Source of the DNA: JACPRB01 sp964468745 | GTDB lineage: Bacteria; Planctomycetota; MHYJ01; JACPRB01 | DNA length: 64,000 nucleotides | Assembly (NCBI GenBank): GCA_964468745.1 | Contig: CAYXVY010000079.1 | Span: 1-64,000, forward strand | Direction: 5' to 3' | Part shown: one piece after another, positions 42,983 to 51,424 of the stretch | Numbering within the stretch: the stretch's first letter is position 1 | Layout of the letters: each line of letters begins with the position of its first letter | Translations under genes and position numbers: made by a program | The notes under the pieces: generated by a model | Seen by the model: only the letters and a program-made list of their open reading frames with translations | Told to the model about the DNA's origin: nothing | The model's database searches: none

Positions 42983-43717
42983 ATGGGCGGCGACGCGACC
43001 ACGATCGGAGGCGACGGCCGCACGTTTCCCGCAACGCGGTGGTCGCAGATCCGTGCGGCGGGCGATCCACGGTCGCCACGTCACCGCGAGGCGCTCGACG
43101 AGCTGTGTCGCGCATACTGGAAGCCCGCGTACGCATACCTGCGCTCGCTTCGCGATCTGTCGAACGAGGACGCGAAGGACCTCACGCAGGAGTTCCTCCT
43201 CGAGGCGATCGAGGGAGGCCTCCTCGCCCGGGTGCCGCGCGACGGGTCGGGCTTCCGCGCCTACCTCCGGGGCGCCCTGAAACTTTTCCTGCTCGAGCGA
43301 CGCCGCGCGGCGGGGGCGCAGAAGCGCGGCGGCGACCGCACCCTCGTAAGTCTCGACGACGCGGCGCTCGTCGAGCGGCATTCAGTGGGATCCGACCGCA
43401 CCCCCGAGCAGGCGTTCGACGCCGAGTGGGCGCGCACGCTGATCGACCGCGCCGTCGACGCCCTGAAACAGGAGCTGGCCGAGGGGGGGCGCGACGTCGT
43501 CTTCCGCGTCTTCGAGCGCTACGAGCTCAATCCGACGCCGGACGCCCCGACGTACGCTGCGATCGCGGCGGAATTCCGCGTCAACGAGACGGACGTGACG
43601 AACTGGCTCGCGTCGTGCCGCAAGCGGCTGCGCGCTCTCATCGAGGAACGGATCCGTGACACCCTCGACAGCGAATCGGATCTCGCGACCGAGCTGCTCG
43701 ACCTGTTCACGCGTTAG
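42983..43717 (+). CDS. ECF sigma factor, planctomycetal FPxTRWS type
   Basis: 244 aa. FPATRWSQIRAAGDP at the N-terminus, LRSLRDLSNEDAKDLTQEFLLEAIEGG (region 2) and YAAIAAEFRVNETDVTNWLASCRKRLRALI (region 4 HTH) mark the ECF group found mainly in Planctomycetota and Verrucomicrobiota. Usually such factors sit near Ser/Thr kinases rather than classical anti-sigmas, which fits this genome. No anti-sigma is adjacent. Co-directional with the small coiled-coil gene just upstream. Confidence 0.9.
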   Translation: MGGDATTIGGDGRTFPATRWSQIRAAGDPRSPRHREALDELCRAYWKPAYAYLRSLRDLSNEDAKDLTQEFLLEAIEGGLLARVPRDGSGFRAYLRGALKLFLLERRRAAGAQKRGGDRTLVSLDDAALVERHSVGSDRTPEQAFDAEWARTLIDRAVDALKQELAEGGRDVVFRVFERYELNPTPDAPTYAAIAAEFRVNETDVTNWLASCRKRLRALIEERIRDTLDSESDLATELLDLFTR

Positions 43718-43756
43718 CGCTGCCTGCCACAGAGTCCCCGGCCACAGAGGGACAGA

Positions 43757-45199
43757 CTAATTCCGAAGTCGATACACCGAGGCGCCCGCATCCTCGTACT
43801 CGGGCTGCAGGCCGACCCGCTCGGCGAGCCGGCGATGCCTCGCGCGCAGGATCAGCCAGTTCGACTTGAAGACGTCTCCCAGCTCCTGTGCGACGAGCGG
43901 CCGGCGACCCGCGAGAACCTGCTCGATCAGCTGCAGCTTTTCCTTCGAGCGCACATACATGAACATCGAGTCGAGCCCGACGAGATACCGGTGCGTGGGA
44001 TCAAAATGGAAGAGCTGGACGAAGTCGCCCCACTCGAGGTGGACGACCGTCTCATTGGGCGGGATGTTCTCCTTCATCCACCGGCAGGCGCCGACCACGT
44101 CCGGGCCCGGGTAGTTCTTCACCGCCGTCCGTGCGTTTCCCATCGAGAAGACCGTCAGCCCGATGAACGCGACCGCCGCCGCCGCGGCCACGCCCGCGCG
44201 CGCGCGCGTCCACGCGGTCACCGGCCACAGGTCGCTCGTGACGGACGCTGCCGCGAGAAGCGCGAGCGGCGCGAAGTACTCGACGAATCGCGAGGACATG
44301 CAATAGAGCCCGAAGCCGCCGAGCATGTAGCAGATCATCAGGCGCGAGCGGCGGCTCAACGGCATGTCGGCGAGCGCCGTGGCCGCGAGCGTTCCGATGA
44401 AGCAGAGGAACGCGCCCGAGGAGGCGAGCGTGAGCGAACGGCCGTCGAACTCGACGCCGAGCCGCGCGCCGATGTCGCCCCCCAGGCCCCACGCCTGCGT
44501 CATGATCTGCACGTTCATGATCCACCACATGTGCAGGTCGTTCGGGAAGTACGGGTGGAACAGCAGGCCCCCAACCACGCCCCCCGCCGCCCACGCGACC
44601 CCGCGCCATTCAAAGCGACCGTCGACGGCCCGGCGCGCCAGCGCGTCCAGGATCGCAAACGCGACGAGAAGATGCGGCGCGGAGTAGCTCCACGAATAGA
44701 GGAATCCGACGAGCGCGAGCCACTTCCACCGCGTCGAGAGCATCACGTGAATGCCGAGCAACAGGAGGAGGAGCGACAGCAGCTGCGGCCGCACGTACTG
44801 CAAACGGAAGAGGAAATGGTTGCCGAGCGCCGGCACGAGGGCGATCCAGAGCCACGGCCAGCGCACCTGGTGCTTCGTGAGGATGAGGAGCAGGACGCCG
44901 ATCACCGCGCACCCGAGCATCCACGTGAGCCCCTTCGCGCCCGGGATGACCCACGTGCCGCGGCAGAACGGCGCCAGAAGGACGTGAAAAAGAAACTCCT
45001 TGTCGCTGAACCGGTCGCTCCAGACGCTCTCCTGCGCCCACGGGAACTCTCTCGAGAGCCCGCGCTCGGGCATCAGCTGCGCGTAGCGGGCGTGGTAGTA
45101 GCTGTCGCGGTCCACGAGGTGGTCGGTGCCGAACTGGAGCACCGCCAGGGCGATGAAGGCCCAGAGCGCGGCGCCTTGAGCGAGAAACCAGCGCGACAT
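43757..45199 (-). CDS. Polytopic GT-C-like membrane glycosyltransferase, putative
   Basis: 480 aa with about ten membrane helices and a 130-residue extracytoplasmic C-terminal domain. The first loop has DHLVDRDSYYHARYAQLM; an acidic D-x-D at residues 30-32 followed by Y/H-rich residues is the GT-C arrangement for polyprenyl-phosphate-sugar transferases such as oligosaccharyltransferase or PMT. Therefore a lipid-linked sugar transferase is likely, acceptor unknown. The last gene of a long minus-strand stretch, separated by a hairpin spacer from the zinc protein. Confidence 0.65.
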   Translation of the reverse strand: MSRWFLAQGAALWAFIALAVLQFGTDHLVDRDSYYHARYAQLMPERGLSREFPWAQESVWSDRFSDKEFLFHVLLAPFCRGTWVIPGAKGLTWMLGCAVIGVLLLILTKHQVRWPWLWIALVPALGNHFLFRLQYVRPQLLSLLLLLLGIHVMLSTRWKWLALVGFLYSWSYSAPHLLVAFAILDALARRAVDGRFEWRGVAWAAGGVVGGLLFHPYFPNDLHMWWIMNVQIMTQAWGLGGDIGARLGVEFDGRSLTLASSGAFLCFIGTLAATALADMPLSRRSRLMICYMLGGFGLYCMSSRFVEYFAPLALLAAASVTSDLWPVTAWTRARAGVAAAAAVAFIGLTVFSMGNARTAVKNYPGPDVVGACRWMKENIPPNETVVHLEWGDFVQLFHFDPTHRYLVGLDSMFMYVRSKEKLQLIEQVLAGRRPLVAQELGDVFKSNWLILRARHRRLAERVGLQPEYEDAGASVYRLRN

Positions 45200-45207
45200 G
45201 CTAGCTC

Positions 45208-45281
45208 AATCGCATATAGCGGATAGCACATAGCAAATCGGCCGGAATCGATCTGCTATCTGGTCTCTGCTATCTGCGATT
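45208..45281. repeat. AT-richer inverted repeat in an intergenic spacer
   Basis: Left arm 45208-45240 (AATCGCATATAGCGGATAGC ...) and right arm 45246-45281 pair imperfectly over about 33 bases with a 5-base loop; both contain ATAGC/GCTAT words. Sequence unrelated to the other palindromes of the window, but same size and placement. Confidence 0.75.
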
Positions 45282-45284
45282 CCT

Positions 45285-45716
45285 CTATTGCTGCAGGGAG
45301 CCGCTGCCGGAGCACGTGGTGCAGGACCACCGCTCCTTGCCCTGGCACTTGGGGCATGCCGCGGCGTCGCCCTTGCCGCTGCAGCGCTGGCACGTCGAAT
45401 ATGTTTGCGGGTCGCGGCCGGTCCCCTTGCAGCCGGAACACTTCGGCCGACCGTCCTTGCAGTTCGTGCAGACGATGGTCTTTCTGCCGCGGCAGTCGGG
45501 ACAGGTCTTCGAGCCGCCCATGCCGCTGGCGATGCCGACGATCACCACGACCGCGATCAGGAGGCCGCCGATGATGATGCCGTACTTGGCGCCGTCTCCC
45601 ATATCCCGCGGCTTCTTCTTCGCCGCCACGGCGGGTTCGAATTCCGCGCCGCAATGCTTGCACGACAACGCCGTCGCGCTGACGTCCTCACCACATGCCG
45701 GACACGAGCTGGCCAT
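45285..45716 (-). CDS. Zinc-ribbon/membrane/CxxC-repeat protein
   Basis: 143 aa. N-terminal zinc ribbon (Cys5/8 and Cys19/22), one membrane helix (45-63), then six CxxC pairs (72/75, 83/86, 93/96, 109/112, 121/124, 132/135), several as CxxCxGxG units like the DnaJ zinc domain. Such domains bind unfolded protein or act as thiol redox centres. Topology would put four Cys on one side and twelve on the other. GGAGG precedes ATG 45716. Last gene of the five-gene envelope operon. Confidence 0.8.
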   Translation of the reverse strand: MASSCPACGEDVSATALSCKHCGAEFEPAVAAKKKPRDMGDGAKYGIIIGGLLIAVVVIVGIASGMGGSKTCPDCRGRKTIVCTNCKDGRPKCSGCKGTGRDPQTYSTCQRCSGKGDAAACPKCQGKERWSCTTCSGSGSLQQ

Positions 45717-45736
45717 AACACAATCCTCCGACGCCG

Positions 45737-46660
45737 CTAGTCCCTGAACTGCGAACGCAATTCGCGCGCCGCCTTCTGCGCCATCCCCGCCTGGTTCGAC
45801 TCCTCGCGGAGGTCGCCCAGTTCCTGCAACGCGTCCACCGTGATATCGGGGCGGTCGAGCCCCTTCTTCACGTAGTCTTCGAGCGCGCCGAATTTCTCGA
45901 TCGCGCCGACACAGATCTCTTCGATGCTCTTGATCTTCTTACGGATCTCTTCCTTCTGCTCCGGGGTCCCCAGCAGGAGCGCGTCCTTCTCGCCCTCGAT
46001 CCCTTTGAGGGTCTTCGAGGCCTGGCGCCACTTGTCCACCATGCGATACATCGGAATGTAGAGACCCCCGTACTCCGGCGGCTTCGAGGTCTCGTCGAGG
46101 AGATCGTCGGCGTCAAGCACCCAGAGCTTGATGATCACCCAGGTTCTGATGATCTCGTTTCCTTCCTTCGACTCGACTTTCTTATGGGCCTGCAGCAGCT
46201 CCATGAGCTCGCGCATCTTCGCGTCGGCATCCTGGAAGCTCTTGAGGCCTTCCTTGATCTTCCCGATCTCCTCCGGAGTCAATTCGACCCCGCCGTCGAC
46301 CCACGCCTTGCTCTGGATCGCGAAGACGTCCTTCTTCCCGTTGCGCGCCTTCTTGACCGCCTCGCCGATTTCGGCGGCGACGTCGCGCGGCGGAGGGCCC
46401 TTCTTGCGGTTGAGGATCACGCGTACCACGATCGCCGCGGAGAGCCCCACGCATGTGAGGATGATCCCGAGCATCAACCACTTCTTCGCGCCGCTCTTCT
46501 TCCTGGCAGGCGCCGTGACTCCGGCCGACTGTGCCCCGGTCGCCATCTTTTGCTTGGCGGTGATACCGGTTTTGGGCGCTCCCGGGCTCACTCCCGTCAC
46601 AGGCTTGAGCGCCCGCGTCGGCTTGGCCCCGGGGGCCGGATCCGTCGTTTGATCAGTCAT
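45737..46660 (-). CDS. Bitopic membrane protein with Thr-rich cytoplasmic tail
   Basis: 307 aa. Residues 1-60 are disordered and Thr/Lys/Pro rich, one helix crosses the membrane (61-83), and the rest is charged alpha-helix (for example AEIGEAVKKARNGKKDVFAI, EEIRKKIKSIEEICVGAIEK), predicted periplasmic. Not recognised. Same plan as the two proteins at 47782 and 48720. It starts after a TAGGGATGA spacer that supplies AGGGA, 6 bases beyond the previous stop. The tail is a plausible target for the locus kinases (inference). Confidence 0.7.
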   Translation of the reverse strand: MTDQTTDPAPGAKPTRALKPVTGVSPGAPKTGITAKQKMATGAQSAGVTAPARKKSGAKKWLMLGIILTCVGLSAAIVVRVILNRKKGPPPRDVAAEIGEAVKKARNGKKDVFAIQSKAWVDGGVELTPEEIGKIKEGLKSFQDADAKMRELMELLQAHKKVESKEGNEIIRTWVIIKLWVLDADDLLDETSKPPEYGGLYIPMYRMVDKWRQASKTLKGIEGEKDALLLGTPEQKEEIRKKIKSIEEICVGAIEKFGALEDYVKKGLDRPDITVDALQELGDLREESNQAGMAQKAARELRSQFRD

Positions 46661-46666
46661 TCATCC

Positions 46667-47785
46667 CTACTTTGGCTGCTCTTCCTTCGGCGCCTCGCCC
46701 GACAGCGCCCCCAGTTCCTTCTTTGCCGCCTCCGCCCACGGAGTCCCGCCGTAGCGCATCACCTCGGACCAGTAACCGATTGCGCGCGACTTGTATTCGT
46801 TCTTCGCTTCCGGCTTCTCGGCGGCCTCGGAGAGCTTGAGCGAGCAGCGCCCGGCAATGAGCAGCGCCTGCGCGTATTCCTCCGCCTGGTCCCGGGCAGC
46901 CGGAGGACCCACCGAGATCGCCTGCGCGCACATAACGAGCACCTCGCGCACCTTCGTCTTGTCGCCCCCCGCGTCTTTCCACATCGCCTCCGCCAGCCCG
47001 GAGCACCCGGCCTGATACAGCGCGGGCGACACGGTCGCGCGGTCGCCCGTGTACTTGCCGCACGCGGCCTTGAGATCGTCCATCTTCCGCAGCGCACGCA
47101 GGCAGCGCAGGATCCCGAGCTTTCCCTCGTCGGCGATGCCGGTGTTGGAGTTCGTCGAGAGCCGCTCGTACGCCGACTGCGCACCGCCGTAATCGCCCTT
47201 GCGATAGTGCGACCGCGCGAGCTCGACCTGCGCCTCGCTTCCGATCGGCTCAGGTTCGGCCTTCATTTCCTCGAGAATCTCGTTCACCTTGGCGTCGTCC
47301 AGCTTGCGGGCAATCGCCAGCCCCGTCCTGAAGGAGTCCAGCCTGAGTCGGCAGTCGCCACACTCCATGCGGAGGCGCTTCATCATGCCGAGCGCCTGGT
47401 CCGCCTCGCCCTTCTGGTCGAGCGTGACTGCCCAGTTATAATAGAGGTACTGCTTGTGGAGCGGTTCGCGGTCCTTGTTCTGGCCGATCTCCGTCAGCGC
47501 CGCCTCGTACAGCGTCAGCGCCTTGTCGAAGTTCTTCTGCTGCGCAGCCTGGTTGGCGCGGTTGAGGGTCGAGGGCGTATCGCCGAGCTTCACGTCACGA
47601 ACGTCCTCGTTTTTCAGCGTGTGCGACTTGCTCGACGTATCGACCATGAGGACCTGGGTCGACGAGAGTTTCGTGATCTTCCCCTTGAGGACCTTGCCGT
47701 CCTTCAGGGTGACCTCGTCGGGCCCGGCGGTCGGGGGTTTGGAGGGCTGGGCGAGCAGTACGAGCAGGGCGAGAATCGCGTTCAC
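46667..47785 (-). CDS. Exported TPR-like protein
   Basis: 372 aa. Short signal peptide (MNAILALLVLLAQPSKPP). Residues 24-70 form a small beta unit (DEVTLKDGKVLKGKITKLSS ... VDVKLG-type pattern) often found before TPRs in planctomycetal proteins; then TPR-like helices (ANQAAQQKNFDKALTLYEAA, SHYRKGDYGGAQSAYERLST). Probably a periplasmic assembly protein. GTG 47785 overlaps the stop of the upstream gene by 4 bases (GTGA), so translation is coupled; the in-frame extension to 47992 is a shadow. Confidence 0.75.
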   Translation of the reverse strand: MNAILALLVLLAQPSKPPTAGPDEVTLKDGKVLKGKITKLSSTQVLMVDTSSKSHTLKNEDVRDVKLGDTPSTLNRANQAAQQKNFDKALTLYEAALTEIGQNKDREPLHKQYLYYNWAVTLDQKGEADQALGMMKRLRMECGDCRLRLDSFRTGLAIARKLDDAKVNEILEEMKAEPEPIGSEAQVELARSHYRKGDYGGAQSAYERLSTNSNTGIADEGKLGILRCLRALRKMDDLKAACGKYTGDRATVSPALYQAGCSGLAEAMWKDAGGDKTKVREVLVMCAQAISVGPPAARDQAEEYAQALLIAGRCSLKLSEAAEKPEAKNEYKSRAIGYWSEVMRYGGTPWAEAAKKELGALSGEAPKEEQPK

Positions 47786-48723
47786 TTCATGCTCCTGAGT
47801 TTGGCGTTGATCACCTGCTGACCTTCGGTTCCGTTGTAAAGCGGGATCGACTCCTCGAGCGATTCGCGCGAGGTGGCGGAGGCGACGAGCGTCTCGGCCG
47901 CCTTCTTCGAGGCCATGTTGATTTCCCGTTCCTCCTGCTCGAGGCGGCTCCTGAGCAGGGGATCGCTCGACGTTTCGCCGAACTGCCGCCATTCGCGGAT
48001 GGCCTGCGAGAAATTGCCCTTCCCCAGGAAGTCGCGCTCAACGCGCGCCTTGACCTGGTTGTAGTCCTTCTGCCAGTCGCTCTGAGACTCGGTGGCGACC
48101 CAGCGGCGCAGGTCCTCGCGGATGTCGCGCAGGTCCTTGCCGCCAGAGGTGTTGCCGTAGTCCAGGAGGAGTTTGTGGCACTCGTCCCAGAATTCCTTCG
48201 CGCGCTTCATCGCCGTCCCTTCCGACTTCGCCTGTTCGACCTTGTTCTTGAAGTCGCGCACCTTGCCGATCGAATCGCGCTCGGCGTTCACCATCGGGCG
48301 CAGCCCAGCGGCCAGGTTCTCGAGGCTGCTGTAGTTCTCACTTCCCCTGAACGAAGGATTGCTGAGACCCTCTTCGACCAGCGCGAGGGCTTCCGCGTGC
48401 TTTCCGGCGCTCTGGAGCGTGCTCGCCTTTCCGATGATCTTCGAGATCTTGGCGTCGATGTCGGGGGCGCGCCGGCCCGAACCGCCCCCGCCGCTCATCA
48501 TCATGAAGCCGCCGCCGAGAAGAACGACGGCGCCCACACCGATGCAGACGAAGAGCGTCGTTTGATCTTTCTTCTCCTGCTTGGGGAGCGCGGCGCGACC
48601 GTCCTCCTCCTGCTGCTGCGGCTGGCGGCCGGTGGCGGTGCGCACGTTGCGCGTCGTTTTACCCGTACGCCCGATGGCCCCGGACTTGGTCGTCGGCTTG
48701 GTGCGTCGAGGGTCGATCGTCAT
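47782..48723 (-). CDS. Bitopic membrane protein with Thr/Arg-rich cytoplasmic tail
   Basis: 313 aa. Tail 1-55 contains TKPTTKSGAIGRTGKTTRNV, one membrane helix (56-77, with an M-rich end), a Gly-rich hinge, and about 230 residues of charged helices with a TPR-like start (GKHAEALALVEEGLSNPSF). Paralogous in plan to the upstream and downstream bitopic proteins. The ATG overlaps the upstream TGA (TCAT on the plus strand), a 4-base overlap. Confidence 0.7.
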   Translation of the reverse strand: MTIDPRRTKPTTKSGAIGRTGKTTRNVRTATGRQPQQQEEDGRAALPKQEKKDQTTLFVCIGVGAVVLLGGGFMMMSGGGGSGRRAPDIDAKISKIIGKASTLQSAGKHAEALALVEEGLSNPSFRGSENYSSLENLAAGLRPMVNAERDSIGKVRDFKNKVEQAKSEGTAMKRAKEFWDECHKLLLDYGNTSGGKDLRDIREDLRRWVATESQSDWQKDYNQVKARVERDFLGKGNFSQAIREWRQFGETSSDPLLRSRLEQEEREINMASKKAAETLVASATSRESLEESIPLYNGTEGQQVINAKLRSMK

Positions 48724-49841
48724 GGCTTGATCCCGCGGATGGTTTCCTCGAGCTTGTCCGCCTGGGGCAAGCCTTCGTACCCCTTCCGCGCGCCCTCCAG
48801 CAGTTTCATGGCGTCGGCCTTCTTGCCGTCCTTCACCAATTTGCCCGCCTCGGCCACGAGATCTTTGATCGTGCCGTCTGCCAGGCGTCCGTGCTTCGCG
48901 CGCTCTTCCTTCAGTTTCGCGGCGAGCTCCGGCTGTTCCTTCTCCTTGAACTTGTCACCGAAGTCCTTCAGGAGCTTGAAGGCCCCCACGTGGTCGCGCG
49001 TCTCCTTCGAGGCGAGCTTGAGGGCGTCCGCCTGCAGCTTCACCCACAGGGACGGCCAGGAGACGCTAGCGAACGACTCGAGGATCTTCGTGATCTCCGT
49101 CTTGATCTCTGTAAGCTTCGGGCCGTGGCGCGACAGGTTATGCAGGTCGTGTAGCGCCTTGACTTCGTCGTAGAGTTGCGTCGCGAGCGCCTCGTCCCCG
49201 GGCGCCTTCTCCTTCGAATCCTCCCACTTACGGAGGAACGGCAGCACTTCGCTGTCCGCCTCCTTCTGGCGCTTGATGAGCTCCTCGAGCGGGAAGATGT
49301 TCTTGCAAAAGACGTTATATTCCGCGACGCAGTACTTCTTGTACTTCTCGTTGTCGCGGACCGAGATGCAGAGTGCGAGCCGCTCGACGGTCTTCTCGTC
49401 GCCGAGATCCTTGAATTGCTTGCTCAGATCCGCAATCTCTTCCTTGAGTTTCTTGGGGTCGTCCTGCGTCATGCCGATCGCCCAGACGATCCCCGCGATT
49501 GCGCCGATCGCGAGCAGCGCGCCGCTCGCCATCATGAACGTCCGGCCGGAGATCGCGGGCTTCCCCCCGCCGACGTGTGAGCGTGCTGATGACCGCGCTG
49601 AGGCGCGGCCCGTCGTGCGCTTGTGAGCCCCTGTAGGTTTCTGGACCTGTCCGGTCGCCTTCTGCACCTGGCCCGTGGCCGGACGTTGCGTTGGAACCTG
49701 GCCCGTCGACCCGCGCGTCGGCGCCGTGCTGCCGGTGGTCACCCGCTGAGTGGTGGGCTTCACCTGCTGCGTGGCGGGCCGGATCGCCTGCGTGGCGGGC
49801 TTCGCCGCGGGATTCCTCTGTGTCGACCTTCCGTCGGCCAC
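48720..49841 (-). CDS. Bitopic membrane protein with Thr-Gly-Gln repeat tail
   Basis: 373 aa. The tail (1-102) is built from TQ/TG units such as TGQVPTQRPATGQVQKATGQ and is basic and disordered. One membrane helix (103-123) and a charged helical outer domain of 250 residues follow. First gene of the operon that ends at 45285. GTG 49841 is preceded by a perfect AAGGAGGT ribosome site, so the non-ATG start is well supported. Family unknown. Confidence 0.7.
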   Translation of the reverse strand: MADGRSTQRNPAAKPATQAIRPATQQVKPTTQRVTTGSTAPTRGSTGQVPTQRPATGQVQKATGQVQKPTGAHKRTTGRASARSSARSHVGGGKPAISGRTFMMASGALLAIGAIAGIVWAIGMTQDDPKKLKEEIADLSKQFKDLGDEKTVERLALCISVRDNEKYKKYCVAEYNVFCKNIFPLEELIKRQKEADSEVLPFLRKWEDSKEKAPGDEALATQLYDEVKALHDLHNLSRHGPKLTEIKTEITKILESFASVSWPSLWVKLQADALKLASKETRDHVGAFKLLKDFGDKFKEKEQPELAAKLKEERAKHGRLADGTIKDLVAEAGKLVKDGKKADAMKLLEGARKGYEGLPQADKLEETIRGIKP

Positions 49842-50004
49842 TCCAACCTCCTTGAGCAGGTGCGCGTCATCCCTAACCGTCGACGAGCGCTCCCGCGCGA
49901 TTGTGATTACCCTACCCCCTGCCGTCTACGACACCGTCCGCCTCCCGCGGACAGCCTATTGGACGATTCTAACCTTTTCTTCGCCAGAGTTACCTCCCGC
50001 ACGC
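49842..50004. other. 163-base spacer before the envelope operon
   Basis: Holds a 6-bp stem GTCCGC/GCGGAC (minus strand), a possible terminator of the regulator gene without a T-run, and AT-rich words TTAGAAT and TAATCACAAT that may be promoter parts for the envelope operon. Confidence 0.35.
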
Positions 50005-51378
50005 TCATTCGCGGACGATCTCGATCCCGTATTCTCCCGCCTTGCGATACAGCGTCTTACGGTCGATTCCCAGCATCTCCGCGGCCGCTTTGACGTTTCC
50101 CCTCGTGAGCTTGAGCACCTCGGTGATGTGCCGACGCTCGACCTCCTCGAGCGACTGCGACACGTTCGGGGCCGGGCTCAGCAAGGACTTCGGCAGATCC
50201 TCCAGCATGATGCGCGATTTCGTATTGAGGATCACGCCGCGCTCGATGACGTTTTCGAGCTCGCGCACATTGCCCGGCCACGTGTACTGCTGGAATATGT
50301 GCAGCGCCTCGGGCGACACATCGAGGACGTTCTTGTGCGTTAGAGCGTTGTACTTCTTGATGAAGAACTCCGCGAGGCCGGGAATGTCCTCGCGGCGCTC
50401 GCGCAGCGGCGGGAGCGTGATCGTGACGACGTTGATGCGGTAATAGAGATCCGACCGGAACTTCTCGTCGCGGATCATCCCCTGGAGGTCTTTGTTCGTC
50501 GACGCGACGATCCGCACGTCGATCTTGATCGAGCGCGTATCGCCCAGCCGGCGCGTCTCGGACTCCTGGAGCGCGCGCAAGAGCTTCGCCTGCATGCCGA
50601 GGCTCGTATCGCCTACCTCGTCGAGGAAGAGGGTTCCGCCCGATGCCGTTTCGAAGAGGCCGGGTTTATCTGCAGTCGCGGTGCTGTGCGCACCTTTAGC
50701 GTAGCCGAAGAGTTCGGACTCGAGCAGCGTCTCCGCCATCGCGGCGCAGTTCACCGCGACGAATTGCTTCGACGCGCGGTCACTGTGGTGATGGATGGCG
50801 CGCGCAACAAGCTCCTTGCCGGTGCCGCTCTCGCCGAGGACGAGGACGGTGCTGGTCCCGGCTGCGGCCTTGGCGATCGTCTTATAGATCTCCGCCATCG
50901 CGCGCGAATGGCCGAGCAGGTTCACGATCGCCTGGTCGGATGCGGGCGCCTTTTTCTGGGACGTGGCGAGTGATTCCTTCTTCTCGAGCGCGCGCGTGAG
51001 CGTCAATTTGATCTCATCGAACTTGAACGGCTTCGACAGGTAGTCGAATGCGCCCGCCTTCATGGCGTCGACGGCCGTGTCGATGGACCCGAAGCCGGTC
51101 ATCATGATGACCTGGACCTCGGGGTGCTTGGAACGGAACACCTTGAGGACTCCCAGCCCGTCCACGCCGGGCATGCGGATGTCGGCAAGCACAATGTCGA
51201 AGTCCTCGACGTCCGCCAAGCGGACCGCGTCGTGCCCGGTGAAGACTTCGCGCACCTCGTAGCCCCACTTGCCGAGCACTTCGCGCAGCATGAGACAGTT
51301 TTCGCGGTCGTCCTCGACGAGCAGGATCCGAGCGGCGCGCGACCCTTTCGTGCGTTCCACGTCGGTCGCCATACTCAT
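50005..51378 (-). CDS. NtrC-family AAA+ response regulator with degenerate GAFTGA loop
   Basis: 457 aa. Receiver domain 16-130 with phospho-acceptor Asp66 (LADIRMPG) and acidic pair Asp23/Asp24; AAA+ domain about 155-390 with Walker A GESGTGKE, Walker B GGTLFLDEVG, arginine-finger region DLYYRINVVTITLPPLRER, and a Fis-type HTH (NVKAAAEMLGIDRKTLYRK). The GAFTGA loop, which contacts sigma-54, reads GAHSTA, so activation of sigma-54 promoters is uncertain. Partner kinase is probably the HK at 58965-61040. Last gene after the ExbB-to-TPR operon, 46 bases downstream of it. Confidence 0.9.
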   Translation of the reverse strand: MSMATDVERTKGSRAARILLVEDDRENCLMLREVLGKWGYEVREVFTGHDAVRLADVEDFDIVLADIRMPGVDGLGVLKVFRSKHPEVQVIMMTGFGSIDTAVDAMKAGAFDYLSKPFKFDEIKLTLTRALEKKESLATSQKKAPASDQAIVNLLGHSRAMAEIYKTIAKAAAGTSTVLVLGESGTGKELVARAIHHHSDRASKQFVAVNCAAMAETLLESELFGYAKGAHSTATADKPGLFETASGGTLFLDEVGDTSLGMQAKLLRALQESETRRLGDTRSIKIDVRIVASTNKDLQGMIRDEKFRSDLYYRINVVTITLPPLRERREDIPGLAEFFIKKYNALTHKNVLDVSPEALHIFQQYTWPGNVRELENVIERGVILNTKSRIMLEDLPKSLLSPAPNVSQSLEEVERRHITEVLKLTRGNVKAAAEMLGIDRKTLYRKAGEYGIEIVRE

Positions 51379-51424
51379 AGGCTACACGCTTATGTGGCCG
51401 GGCGCACGTCCGGCAAATCGCGCC

